Assembly: GCA_016713785.1 (NCBI GenBank)
Contig: JADJOM010000001.1
Location: forward strand, 558,001-622,000
Reading direction: 5' to 3'
DNA length: 64,000 bases
DNA from: Gemmatimonadota bacterium
GTDB taxonomy: Bacteria > Gemmatimonadota > Gemmatimonadetes > Gemmatimonadales > GWC2-71-9
The position numbers and the translations under genes are program-made. Every line of letters starts with the position of its first letter. Position 1 is the stretch's first letter. The notes beneath the pieces are model-generated. The model was not told the DNA's origin. It was given only the letters and a program-made list of their open reading frames with translations, and made no database searches. This document shows, one piece after another, positions 24,560 through 34,237 of the stretch.

Positions 24560-26525
24560 CTACGGCCGCACGATCGTCACCTGCGGCAGCGTGCGCACCC
24601 CGTCCGACAGCTCCACCCGCACCCCGTGGCCGGCGTCGGGGAGCCGGGCCCGGCCCCCGCGCGCAAACGACAGCACCTCGCCGGTGCGGGCGTCACGCAC
24701 CAGCGCCATCGGGTAGGCGGCGTTCCAGCGCAGGTCGAGGGTGCCGTTGGCCTGCACGGTGGTGAGCGCGGGATCGGCGGCGGCGCCGCCGGCGCGGAGC
24801 TGCGCCGCGGGCGCCCGGAGCACGGTGAGTCCGTGCCCCACCAGCCGGAGGCTCGCCAGGCGCGCCTCCTCGCCGGCGCTCAGCGGCACCACGAAGGCGA
24901 AGTGCTCCTCCCCGCCGTTGGGCAGGTCGGGGACGGCGTCGCCGGCGAAGCTCAGGCCGAAGATCGGCTGGCCCTGCGCATCGAGCGCCTCCACCCGGTG
25001 CGGGCCCGGGCGGGCCGGCAGCCGCGCCGGCGCCTGCACCACGAACGACGGCTCCAGGATCACGTTCCCCGCCACGATGCGGCCCCACAGCAGCAGGCCC
25101 CGGCCGGCGGTGGTACCGGTGCGGACCGGCCCCCTGCTGGTCGGGGGCGGTGCCCCGCCAGGCCAGGATGGCGCTGTAGGTGTAGTCGCTGACCCAGTCG
25201 GGATCGCAGTAGCTCATGAGGTCCACGAAGCCCGAGGGCGACTTGAGCGTCAGGCCCGTCAGGTCGAGCCCCCAGCTCCCGATGGTGGCGTTGGCGTAGG
25301 GATAGCCCGGGTCGGGGCCGCTCGGATTGCCGCAGGGGGCGTGGTTGCGCCCGAAGTTGTGCCCCAGCTCGTGGGCGATCACGCCCGGCGCGCTGGAGAC
25401 CTTGTCCCACGAGATCGACGCCGGCGCCCCGATGTAGCCGAGCCCCGCGATGCCCCCGCCGTAGGTCACCTGGATGATGCCCACGTAGTGGCTGGTGCTG
25501 CCATCGGTGGCGCGGAGCGCGCCCACCTCGCCCAGGGTCTGGCCCCAGCCGTTGTTGCCGTCATTGGCCTGGTAGACCGGCGCGTCGGTGGTGTAGGTGG
25601 TGCGGACGTCCGCGGTGACCTGCCCCAGCGGGAACATGCGCCGGGTGGTCTCGATGAAGGCGGCCTTGTTGCCGGCGTTCACCGTGCCGGTGAGGTCGTT
25701 CACCGACTGCTTGACCGGCACGAAGCGCACCGTGAACGGCGGCACGTTCTGCACCGTCACCGCCTGGGTCCCCGCCCCGCCGGGCCAGCGGTTGTCGGAC
25801 TCGCTGGTCTCCGGCACGGCGTCGCCGGGATCCACCTCCACCTGGTAGCTCAGCCCCGCGAGCACCCGCGCCCCCGGGATCAGCACATTCCACGACTTGG
25901 ACAGGGTAGCGGTATCGGGCGCCTGCGGCACCTGCACCAGCGGCGCCGCCACCAGCAGCGAGTCCACCGGCGTGCCCCCCTGGTAGAGCCGCACCCGCAC
26001 CGCCGGCTGGGCGCCGTTGGCGCCGCTCGCCACCACGAAGACCCGCAGCATGGCGTCCCGGCCGCCCACCATCGGGATGCTGCCGTCGGCCCGCTGGCTG
26101 CTCTGGATGAGCTGGGTCCCGGCCACCGTCAGGTTGACGGTGGTGGCGGGGCCGCCGGTGTACGCCACCGCGACCTGCGCGGTGTCGCCGTCGGCGACCA
26201 CCACGCTGTCGGGCGCCGCGCTCGCGGTCCAGGTCTGGGCCTGCGCGTTCACGTAGCCGGTGGAGACGCGATAGGTCCCCTCCTGCAGGCCGTTGAGCAT
26301 CGCGGAGGCGGAGAGATCCTTGTCGTAGCCGTTGGGACCGGTCACGGTCACCCGCGCCGCCGCGCCCGCGGGGAGGCCGCTCACCGCGACCGCGAGGTGA
26401 CCCGAGCCGGCGGGGCCGGAGCCGCCGCCGTCACCGCCGCCGCAGGCGGCGAGCAGCGTGGCCAGCAGCACCGCGCGGGCGCGCCACGGGACGAGACCGG
26501 CAAGGTCAGTTCGGGGCATGGACAC
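24560..26525 (-). pseudogene. Metzincin-type zinc metalloprotease lipoprotein, frame broken once
   Basis: An exported zinc endopeptidase of about 655 codons. A lipobox (LLAACGGG) is followed by an Ig-like segment, a CARDB-like domain (LIQSSQRADGSIPMVGGRD through SESDNRWPGG) and a catalytic domain with HELGHNFGRNH (coding near 25345-25380) and a downstream LMSYC Met-turn. The frame breaks at a C5 run (25130-25134 on the plus strand). Upstream sequence ends WRGTAPDQQG, and the continuing C-terminal beta domain (VRTGTTAGRGLLLWGRI to TLPQVTIVRP) is in another frame. One extra base, or two missing, would restore it. The catalytic part is intact either way. The start is a GTG at 26525, with an ATG at 26519 as alternative. 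Confidence 0.8.
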
Positions 26526-27765
26526 CGTTCCCTCCGTACGACCGGGTGGCCCCGAACGCCTGCGACTCCAGCGGCCAGGGGCGGGTATTGTCGAGCGAGG
26601 CCAGCTTCTGCTTCACGGAGCCGGGGAAGGCCACGGTATCGGCGTGGCCACCGAAGGGATCGGTGTACCACACCTTCGGCCCCCCGGCGTTGTTGAGCAC
26701 CGTCTGGTTGAAGTACACCTCGCGCACCAGCCCGTTGAGGGTGGAGCGCGGGTCGTCCCACGTGACATCGGAGACGCCGCCGTCGTCGGTGGAGGCACTG
26801 CAGGCGCCCCCGGCGGCGCGGTCGCCGTTGGGCTCCACCTCGTAGCAGGCGTCGAGGGAGCGGCCGGTCAGGTCGCCGCGCCCCCCATCGTAGTATCGGC
26901 TGGGGGCGAAGACGGCAAAGTGCGGGTCGAAGTAGGCCAGCTGGCTGCCGTCGCCCCGGCGCAGGTAGTTGCCGCTCACCCAGTCCTCGTAGAGCCCCTC
27001 GCCGAACTGGGAGAACCCGCCGCCGGGCACCAGGATGAAGTCGGTGATGCAGGAGCGGTCGGGGATGAACCGCACCCCGCTCCCGGCCGGGGAGTTGGCC
27101 GGCACGGGGGTGCCCGCGACCACCACCGTGGCCTTGTCGCAGGAGCGGGTGAACTCCCCCGGCGTCCCGAAGGCCACCATGAGCGTGGCGTGCAGCTCGG
27201 TGCCGTCGGTGCACCGGACGTGGTACGCCAGCTCGTGCAGGTTGTTGGTGAAGGCGTCCTTGCTGTGCGTCCCCTGGTGGATCTTGGTCAGGAAGTCGCA
27301 CTGCACCCCGATGTTCACCCGCTGGGCGCCCACCGTCCGCTGCAGCTCCACCCCGTTCTCCCACTCGATCTTGTGCCCCACGTGATCCTCGAGCCGGGTG
27401 CCCGCCGGGTCCCAGGTCTCCAGCGCCTCGTTGGCCACCCCGAACGGGATCGGCCCCGTGGTGCCGTACAGCGTCGAGTGCTTCGGGTTGCGGCCGTGCT
27501 CGTGGCCGAAGGTGCAGCCGGTCTTCGCGTCCACCGGCGGGTGCCAGGTGGGGTAGAGCTTCCCGTCCGGACCCACCACGCTGTAGCCGTCGTGGATCTC
27601 CTTGGTACAGGTATCCCAGTGGCTTGGCGTCCAGCGGCCATAGGCCTGGCTCACCCCGGTGGGGGCCGGGCCGCCGCCGGCGTCGTCACCGCGCTGGCAG
27701 GCGGCCAGCACCATGGCGCCGAGCAGCAGCGCGGCCAGCCCAGGGGCATGGGCGGAAGGGAGCAT
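26506..27765 (-). CDS. Large lipoprotein of unknown function
   Basis: About 419 residues with a signal peptide and lipobox (LLLGAMVLAAC). The mature protein is rich in Trp, His and Cys: RWTPSHWDTCTKEIHDG, TWHPPVDAKTGCTFGHEHG, NNLHELAYHVRCTDG and RSLDACYEVEPNGD. The even spread of cysteines suggests several disulfides, and the His-rich GHEHGRNPKH stretch could bind metal. I do not recognise the family. The ATG at 27765 is preferred over 27777 because GAGG lies at the right distance. It overlaps the metalloprotease start by about 20 bp, so the two surface lipoproteins are likely co-expressed. Confidence 0.65.
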   Translation of the reverse strand: MLPSAHAPGLAALLLGAMVLAACQRGDDAGGGPAPTGVSQAYGRWTPSHWDTCTKEIHDGYSVVGPDGKLYPTWHPPVDAKTGCTFGHEHGRNPKHSTLYGTTGPIPFGVANEALETWDPAGTRLEDHVGHKIEWENGVELQRTVGAQRVNIGVQCDFLTKIHQGTHSKDAFTNNLHELAYHVRCTDGTELHATLMVAFGTPGEFTRSCDKATVVVAGTPVPANSPAGSGVRFIPDRSCITDFILVPGGGFSQFGEGLYEDWVSGNYLRRGDGSQLAYFDPHFAVFAPSRYYDGGRGDLTGRSLDACYEVEPNGDRAAGGACSASTDDGGVSDVTWDDPRSTLNGLVREVYFNQTVLNNAGGPKVWYTDPFGGHADTVAFPGSVKQKLASLDNTRPWPLESQAFGATRSYGGNGVHAPN

Positions 27766-27881
27766 CGGCGGCCTCATGGGGCGGCAGACAAGGAAGATCC
27801 GGGCCAGCACCGACCGGCTTGGCCCGAAGGCTGTAGCAGAATGTGACAGGAAGTGATGAGTGGCGCGGTGCCGCGGGTCAC

Positions 27882-27905
27882 GTTCCCAAGCTGTTGCTTG
27901 GCAAC
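27882..27905 (-). terminator. Hairpin after the diguanylate cyclase gene
   Basis: An inverted repeat (GTTCCCAAGC / GCTTGGCAAC around TGTT, one C-C mismatch) lies 4-27 bases beyond the GGDEF stop. There is no T-run, so its role as a terminator is tentative. Confidence 0.35.
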
Positions 27906-27908
27906 GTA

Positions 27909-29168
27909 TTAGGAGGCTGACTCCTGCTCCCCTGACGGCCGGCCGGTGAGTACGAACAGGGCGGCGGCCGGCGGCGGCCCGATCACCCGGTTGCGACCGG
28001 CCTCCTTGGCCTCGAAGAGCCGGGCATCCGCCCGGTCGAGCAGGTCTTCCGCACGGGTGCCGTCGTAGCCGTAGGCGGCCACCCCGATGCTGATGGTGAC
28101 GTGCCCGAGCCCGCTGCGGCGCGGCAGCGCGATGGCCAGGCTGTCGACCATCTTCCGGATGGCCTCGGCCCGCTCCATGGCGGCGTCGGGGTGCATCCCG
28201 GGGAAGAGCGCCACGAACTCCTCGCCGCCGTAGCGTACCACCACGTCGCTGACCCGGCTGTCACGCTGCAGCGCCCCGGCCACCACCTGGAGCGCCACGT
28301 CGCCGGCGGCGTGCCCGTGGGTGTCGTTGAAGTGCTTGAAGTGGTCCACGTCGAGCATCAGCAGCGCCACCGGCTCGCCGTAGCGGCGGGCCCGGGACAG
28401 TTCCGCGGTGACCCGCTCGTCGAAGTAGCTCCGGTTGGGGAGCCCGGTGAGCCGGTCGATGCGCGACTGGCCCCGCAGCCGCTGGCTCCGGAGCACGATG
28501 GCCACCGCGAGCAGCGTGGCCACGCCGAGCAGCACCAGGCGCGACACCTGGGTGGCCCAGTCGAAGGCGCCGTAGCCGTACTGGTCGAGGGCGGGGTCGG
28601 CGAGGTCGAAGCGGTAGTGGGCGGTGAGCACCAGCGCGAGGTACTGCGTCATGGCCAGCCCGCCCGCGGCCAGGCAGATGCGGGTGTCGTAGCGGAGCGC
28701 GGTGGCGCCGACGGCCACGAAGTACACCTCGAAGAGCAGCCGGCTGTTCACCGTGGTGAGCGGCTGCCCCACCGTCAGGAACGCCGCCAGCGCCATGCTG
28801 ACGCAGCTCACGTCGAGCAGGCTGGTGGCCAGGCCGAGCCAGGGGCGGTAGAAGTCGCCGCGGAGCAGCAGCTGGGCGCCGACCGCGAGCCCGAATCCCA
28901 CCAGCCCCGCCGCGAGTCCCACCAGCCCCGCCATGCGGTTGGCGGGATCGAGCGCCAGGTTGATGATCGGGATGGGGAGCAGCAGCAGGATGAGGACCGT
29001 GCGCACCCGGGCCACCAGCAGCTCCCCCTCCGCCCCGGCGTCCATCTGCAGCGGGTCGGGGGGCTGTACCACCCGCCGCCACAGCGGCAGCTCCGGCTCC
29101 ACCGGCACCACTTCGGGGATGCTGATGGCGCGGGACCGGCGTCGGGAGTGGAGGTAGCCCTGGGTCAC
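27909..29168 (-). CDS. Membrane diguanylate cyclase (GGDEF)
   Basis: A 419-residue protein that makes cyclic di-GMP. Six hydrophobic segments occupy residues about 55-225. They are followed by a complete GGDEF domain (DRLTGLPNRSYFDER, LLMLDVDHFKHFNDTHGH, VVRYGGEEFVALFPG). The active-site GGEEF is a functional variant. RVSD, placed five residues before it, matches the inhibitory I-site RxxD, so product feedback is expected. The N-terminal membrane part has no named sensor domain. A GTG start at 29168 lies one base after the ETF-QO stop, so the two genes may be co-transcribed. Confidence 0.92.
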   Translation of the reverse strand: MTQGYLHSRRRSRAISIPEVVPVEPELPLWRRVVQPPDPLQMDAGAEGELLVARVRTVLILLLLPIPIINLALDPANRMAGLVGLAAGLVGFGLAVGAQLLLRGDFYRPWLGLATSLLDVSCVSMALAAFLTVGQPLTTVNSRLLFEVYFVAVGATALRYDTRICLAAGGLAMTQYLALVLTAHYRFDLADPALDQYGYGAFDWATQVSRLVLLGVATLLAVAIVLRSQRLRGQSRIDRLTGLPNRSYFDERVTAELSRARRYGEPVALLMLDVDHFKHFNDTHGHAAGDVALQVVAGALQRDSRVSDVVVRYGGEEFVALFPGMHPDAAMERAEAIRKMVDSLAIALPRRSGLGHVTISIGVAAYGYDGTRAEDLLDRADARLFEAKEAGRNRVIGPPPAAALFVLTGRPSGEQESAS

Positions 29169-29169
29169 G

Positions 29170-30837
29170 TCACATCAACCGGTACTTGGGGCCGGACCCG
29201 CCCTCGCGCGGGGTCCAGCGCGGACCCAGGACGTCGGTGGCCTTGCAGTCCACACAGTTGGGGGCGTTGACCCGGAGTTCGTCGCCCACCCGCTCATAGA
29301 CGCCGGCGGGGCAGAGATGGGCGTAGAACTCCGCCACCTCGGGCGAGATGTCCGGCCCCACCAGCAGGTGCGAGGGGACGGTGTCGCGGGTGGCATTGCC
29401 GGCCTTGAAGACAGCGTCGAGCTTGCTGAAGGTGAGGATGCCATCGGGCGACGGCTCGACGGCCCGGCGGCTCGGCGGCTCGAGCTCACGGGGACGCTCG
29501 GCGTCCTCGTGCATGGCGATGCGGCCACCGGGGAAGGCCCCGCCGGTGAGCGTCATGAGCCCCGCCTTGATCCCGCCGCGGACCAGGCCATCCTTGAACG
29601 CCAGCCGCATGTTCCGGGTGCGGTGCATGTCGCCCACGATGTAGCTCTCGTTCACCATCCGGTCGTACCCGGCGAGCTGCGCGGCGGAGGTGTCGCCCGC
29701 CTTGAGCGCCTGGAACGCCGCGCGCGCCGCGTAGATCCCCGACTGGATGGCGTAGTGCACCCCCTTGAGCGAGGGGACGTCCACGAAGCCCACCGTGTCG
29801 CCGGCCATGAGGAGGCCGTCGCCGGAGCGGCGCGAGGGGAGCGCGTAGTAGCCGCCCTCGGGGATGGTCTTGGCGCCCCACTCGAGCAGCTCGCCGCCCT
29901 CGAGCACGGGCCGGATGAGCGGGTGCCGCTTGAGCCGCTGCAGCAGCTGGTGCACGTCGAGCGCGGCCTCGCGGTAGTCGAGCCCCACCACGATGCAGAG
30001 CGAGACCATCTCGGGGCCGAGCGGGTACAGGAAGGTGCCGCCGAAGGCGGTGCTCGGCAGCGGCCAGCCCAGGGTGTGGATCACCCGGTCGAGCGGACGG
30101 CGGACCTTCCAGACCTCCTTGACGCCCAGCGCGAAGATCTGCGGGTTGTCGGAGCGCACCTGCTGCCACTCGCGCCACGCCTGGCCCAGCGTGCCGCGGG
30201 TCCCCTCGGTGAGCACGGTGATCTTCGCGGTGACGTCGGTGGGCTCCTGGTAGCCCTCGCCGGGCTGGCCGTCACGGGTGAGGCCGCTGGGCGTGGTGCG
30301 CACGCCGGTGACGGCGGTGCCGCTCACCAGCAGCGCGTCGGCCGGGAAGCCGGGGAGGATGTTCACCCCCAGCGCCTCGGCCTGCTCCCCAAGCCAGCGC
30401 ACCACCTCGCACAGGGAGGCGGTGTAGAATCCCTGGTTGTGCATGGTGGGCGGGGTGGGGATCTTGAGCGAGCCGCCCTCAGTCAGGAAATACACCGCCT
30501 CGCCGCTGACCGCCTGGCGGAAGGGGAACTCGCTGTCGGGCTTGTCGGGGAACAGCTCCCGGAGCGCCACCGGGTTGATCACGGCCCCGCTCAGGCTGTG
30601 CTCGCCCAGGCTCCCGGCCTTCTCCAGGACGGCGATATTCACGTCGGGGAAGCCGGAGCCGGTGGCCTGCTCGCGCTGCACCAGGCCAGCCAGCTCGATG
30701 GCGCCGGCCAGCCCGGCGGGCCCAGCCCCCACGAAGACCACGTCCATCTCCAGCGCCTCGGCGCTGGGGGGGGCGGTCCGGATGAGCTGGTCGAGGGGGA
30801 GGCCGCGCTGGTGCCGGCGGGGCAGAATCGGGGTCAC
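29170..30837 (-). CDS. ETF-ubiquinone oxidoreductase, one Fe-S cysteine replaced
   Basis: A 555-residue membrane-associated FAD and [4Fe-4S] protein passing electrons from ETF to quinone. The FAD motif is VVFVGAGPAGLAGAIELA. SLGEHSLSGAVINP, GGTFLYPLGPEMVSLCIVVG and LMAGDTVGFVDVPSLKGVHY are family landmarks. The C-terminal cluster domain has LCPAGVYE, but the CxxCxxC triplet reads CVDCKAT, so the last ligand is Thr (codon 29236-29238). No frame problem surrounds it. The start is a GTG at 30837 with GAGGAA upstream; the longer in-frame extension is not conserved-looking. Confidence 0.92.
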   Translation of the reverse strand: MTPILPRRHQRGLPLDQLIRTAPPSAEALEMDVVFVGAGPAGLAGAIELAGLVQREQATGSGFPDVNIAVLEKAGSLGEHSLSGAVINPVALRELFPDKPDSEFPFRQAVSGEAVYFLTEGGSLKIPTPPTMHNQGFYTASLCEVVRWLGEQAEALGVNILPGFPADALLVSGTAVTGVRTTPSGLTRDGQPGEGYQEPTDVTAKITVLTEGTRGTLGQAWREWQQVRSDNPQIFALGVKEVWKVRRPLDRVIHTLGWPLPSTAFGGTFLYPLGPEMVSLCIVVGLDYREAALDVHQLLQRLKRHPLIRPVLEGGELLEWGAKTIPEGGYYALPSRRSGDGLLMAGDTVGFVDVPSLKGVHYAIQSGIYAARAAFQALKAGDTSAAQLAGYDRMVNESYIVGDMHRTRNMRLAFKDGLVRGGIKAGLMTLTGGAFPGGRIAMHEDAERPRELEPPSRRAVEPSPDGILTFSKLDAVFKAGNATRDTVPSHLLVGPDISPEVAEFYAHLCPAGVYERVGDELRVNAPNCVDCKATDVLGPRWTPREGGSGPKYRLM

Positions 30838-30924
30838 GGGTAGCCGTTCCTCTGAGGGTACCGGAAGGGTGGGGGAATATAAGGTGCTATCGGCCGGTGG
30901 CGAGGTGATCCAGAGGGGGGTCCC

Positions 30925-31425
30925 GTGAGGCTGGACGGGGCGTTCCGGGACCCGTGGGTCTGGGGGCAGTTCACGCTGGCGGCCCTGCTGTGCGGGGGGC
31001 TGCCCTGGCTGGCCGGCCAGACCCCGCCGGGGGGCCCGGCGGGCTGGCTGCTGCACCCCGGCGGCCCCCGGTGGCCCGGACTGTTCCCCTTGGCCGCCGG
31101 GCTGGGCTTCGCGGCCGCCGGCGCCGCGGCGCTGGGCCGGAACCTGACTCCGGCCACCACCCCCGTGGCCGATGGCGCGATGATCGAGGCCGGCGCTTAC
31201 CGCTGGGTCCGCCACCCGATCTACACCGGGGTGATCCTGGCCCTGGCGGGGGTGTGCTGGCTCCTGACCGGCTGGACCGCCGGCCTGCTGGCCCTGGTGG
31301 TGGCGTGGGGATACTTCGACCGGAAGGCGGCCGCGGAGGAGCGGAAACTGGTGGTCCGCTACCCGGGATACGACGCCTATCGCCGGCGGGTGCCCAAGCT
31401 GCTGCCCTACCGCATCCCGCTATAA
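30925..31425 (+). CDS. Isoprenylcysteine carboxyl methyltransferase-like membrane protein
   Basis: A 166-residue multi-pass protein of the ICMT/PEMT methyltransferase family. The SAM-binding signature GAYRWVRHPIYTGVILA is at residues 89-105, followed by a TM pair and the C-terminal EERKLVVRYPGYDAYRRRV segment, which are the usual family landmarks. The substrate in bacteria is generally unknown (lipid or isoprenoid thiol candidates). The start is a GTG at 30925 after AGAGGGGGG. Divergent from ETF-QO; the 87-bp gap contains AATATAAGG, a possible -10 region on either strand. Confidence 0.8.
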   Translation: MRLDGAFRDPWVWGQFTLAALLCGGLPWLAGQTPPGGPAGWLLHPGGPRWPGLFPLAAGLGFAAAGAAALGRNLTPATTPVADGAMIEAGAYRWVRHPIYTGVILALAGVCWLLTGWTAGLLALVVAWGYFDRKAAAEERKLVVRYPGYDAYRRRVPKLLPYRIPL

Positions 31426-31466
31426 TCCAGCACTCGATCGCTCCCGCACCTCATTCCGGCCAGGCC

Positions 31467-32719
31467 ATGCAGGCACCGCAGATCCCGGGGTTCCGCCCCG
31501 TCCCGTTCACGGGCGTCATCTACGTCATGGCCGAGGCGGCGCGCCACGGCTACCGCTACGGCCACCCGGAGTGGTGCAACCTGGGCCAGGGAATGCCGGA
31601 GACCGGCCCGCTGCCGGGGGCGCCCCCGCGGGTGGAGTCGGTGCAGATCGCCCTCGACGACCAGGAATACGCCCCGGTGCCCGGCATCCCCGAGCTGCGG
31701 CAGGCGGTGGCGGCGCTCTACAACGAACTGTTCCGGCAGGGGAAGGCATCGCAGTACACCGAGAAGAACGTCTGCATCTGCGGCGGGGGGCGGGCCTCGC
31801 TGACCCGGGCGGTGGCCGCGCTGGGCGAGATCAACCTGGGGCACTTCCTCCCCGACTACACCGCGTACGAGGAGCTGCTCGACATCTTCAAGCTGTTCAG
31901 CTCGATCCCCATCCTGCTCGACGGCGCCCGGGGGTACGAGTTCTCGGTGGACGACCTGCGCCGCGAGATCACCGGCCGCGGCCTCTCCGCGGTGCTGCTC
32001 TCCAACCCCAACAACCCCACCGGCCGGGTGATCCGCGACGGCGAGCTGGAGCGCTGGGTGGCCACGGCGCGGGAGCTGGCCTGCGCGCTGCTGCTGGACG
32101 AGTTCTACTCCCACTATGTCTGGACCGGCACGGGCGACGACGCCATCGTCTCGGCAGCGCGCTACGTCGAGGACGTGGACCGCGACCCGATCGTGATCTT
32201 CGACGGCCTCACCAAGAACTGGCGCTATCCGGGGTGGCGCTGCACCTGGATCGTGGGGCCGCGCGCGGTGATCGACGCCGTCTCCAGCACCGGCTCCTTC
32301 CTCGACGGCGGAGGCAGCAAGCCGCTGCAGCGCTCGGCGGTGCCGCTGCTCGCCCCCGACGTGGTGCGAGCCGAGACCGCGGCCATCCGCTCGGCGTTCC
32401 TGCGCAAGAAGCAGATCCTCAAGTCGGGCCTCGAGGCGGCGGGGATGCGGCTCGACCTCGACCCCGACGGCACCTTCTACTGCTGGGCCGACGTCTCCGC
32501 GCTGCCCGCCGGCCTCAACGACGGGATGTCGTTCTTCAAGGCGGCGGTCAAGGAGAAGGTGATCTGCGTGCCGGGGAGTTCTTCGACATCAACCCGGGCA
32601 AGCGGCGCAGCGGGCGGCCGTCGCGGTTCCGGCAGTACGTCCGCCTCTCGTTCGGCCCCGAGGAGGCGTCGGTGGCCGAGGGCGTGGCCCGCATCCAGCG
32701 GCTGGTGGGGGGACGGTGA
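31467..32719 (+). pseudogene. Class I/II PLP aminotransferase, frame broken near the 3' end
   Basis: A fold-type I aminotransferase of about 417 residues. Motifs: YAPVPGIPELRQAVAALYNE, LSNPNNPTGRVI, LLLDEFYSHYVW and the PLP-lysine segment GLTKNWRYPGWRCTWIVGPR. The frame continues to VKEKVICVPG, then breaks at a G4 run (32573-32576). The family-typical ending EFFDINPGKRRSGRP through SFGPEEASVAEGVARI is in the next frame and stops at 32719. A fifth G would restore a complete protein. Substrate is unclear. The start is the ATG at 31467. Confidence 0.85.
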
Positions 32720-32797
32720 AACGGTAGGGGCGGTAAGGGCGGTACCGCCCTTACCGCCTACCGCCTACCGCCTTACCGCCCTACCGCCCTACCGCCA
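32720..32797. repeat. GGCGGTA-type heptamer array with a 30-bp perfect palindrome
   Basis: Directly after the aminotransferase stop, 32729-32758 is a perfect palindrome centred between 32743 and 32744. It is followed by imperfect tandem CCGCCTA / CCGCCCTA units to 32796. It lies between two convergent genes and could serve as a bidirectional terminator. A related array is at 51746-51800. Confidence 0.75.
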
Positions 32798-32852
32798 CTC
32801 CCTCGGGCCCGGGTCGCGACTGCGTCGCTCCCGAAGGGCCCTCGGTCGCCGC
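32798..32852. repeat. 55-bp interspersed repeat, copy 1 (intergenic)
   Basis: Begins CTCCCTCGGGCCCGGGTCGC and matches 57201-57254 at most positions with one indel. Partly palindromic, with GCGAC/GTCGC and GGGCCC elements. It ends two bases before the stop of the permease on the minus strand. Confidence 0.7.
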
Positions 32853-32853
32853 C

Positions 32854-34178
32854 CTACCGCCGCACCGTCAGCCGGAACACCGGATAGCTCACCAGCAGCA
32901 GCGCCACGGCCCAGCGGGAGTTGGCGGGGTCGCCGATGACGTTGCCCGCCAGGAATCCCACCGAGCCGAGCACCAGCAGCCAGGTGACCACGGGGTGGCC
33001 CAGGGCGCGGTAGGGGCGCGGGGTGTCGGGCTCGCGGCGGCGCAGCACGATCACCGAGGTGAACGACAGCAGGTAGTTGAGCACAAAGAAGAACGCCGTC
33101 ACCGCCAGCACCTGGTCGAAGGTCCCGGTGACCAGCATCCCGGTGGTGATCAGGGCGGTGAAGAGCAGCGTGGCGAGGGGCGAGCCGCCGGTGCTGACCC
33201 GCCGCGCGCCGGCCCAGAAGAGGCCGTCCTCGCTCATGGCGTGGGGCACCCGGCTCCCCATGAGCAGGATGGCGCTCGCGGCGCTGAGCAGCGACAGGAT
33301 GAGCACCACCCGCACCGCCGCCTCCCCCGCCGGCCCGAACAGCACCCCCGCCGCCGTGGCCGCCACCAGCGTCTGTCCCGCCATCTGGTCCAGCGGCAGC
33401 ACCCGCATGTAGGCCAGGTTGAGCAACAGGTAGATGACGATGATCAGCACCACGCCCCCGGCCATGGCCCGGGGAATCTGCCGCCCCGGGTCGCGCACCT
33501 CGCCGCTGAAGTAGAGCATCCCGTTCCAGCCGTCGTAGGTGTAGATCACCCCCTGCAACGCGATGATCACCGCGGTGAGCCCGGGCAGGGCGTGCACCAC
33601 CGCCGCGCTTTCCGGGCGCGCCGGGGCCGCGGCGAGCAGGCAGGCCACCGCGAGGCCCACCAGCAGCACCACCTTGAGCAGGCTGGTGACCTGCTGGGTG
33701 AGGTCGCCGGTGCGGATGCCCATGCCGTGGATCCCGGCGAAGAGGAAGGTCACCCCGACCGCCACGGCCACGGCGTACGGGGCGAGCCCGGGCACCAGCA
33801 CGCCGAGGTAGTCGCCGATGGAGATGGTCACCACGGCCATCGAGCCGCAGGTGGAGATCCAGTCGCTCCAGCCGATCACGAAGCCGGCGTAGTCGCCGAG
33901 GGCGCGGCGGGCGAAGACGTACTGTCCCCCGAGCGGGGCACCATGGCGCCGAGCTCGGCGAGGGTGAGCGCGCCGAGCAGGGCGTAGAGGCCGCCCACCA
34001 GCCAGGCGCCGAGGAACCAGGCCGGCTCCGGCAGGCGCGCGGCGACCTCCCCCGGGGTGCGGAGGATGCCGATGCCGATGGTGTTGCCGATGATGACGGC
34101 GAGGCCGAAGGCCACGCCGAGGATCTGGAGCAGCCGCCCCCGGGAGGGGGCGGCGGCGGGGGTGGCGGGTGCGGTCAC
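32854..34178 (-). pseudogene. APC-family amino acid permease, frame broken once
   Basis: About 440 residues of a 12-TM APC transporter. The N-terminal part (GTG at 34178) includes FGLAVIIGNTIGIGILRTPG, a TM1 with the GIGIL break, and runs to LAELGAMVPRSG. The rest, beginning QYVFARRALGDYAGFVIGWS, continues in another frame to the stop at 32854. The switch is at a C5 run (33926-33930 on the plus strand); six would give the family-typical PRSGGQYVF. Lies downstream of etfA on the same strand, 59 bp away. Confidence 0.85.
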
Positions 34179-34237
34179 GAGGGCTCCGAGGGGGTCGACG
34201 CCAAGGTACGCGCCGCCGGCCCCTGGGGCCAGCGGCG

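Noticed and set aside
32573..32576. Programmed frameshifting in the aminotransferase
   Set aside because: There is no slippery heptamer or downstream pseudoknot evident, and the same kind of break occurs in unrelated genes, favouring sequence error.
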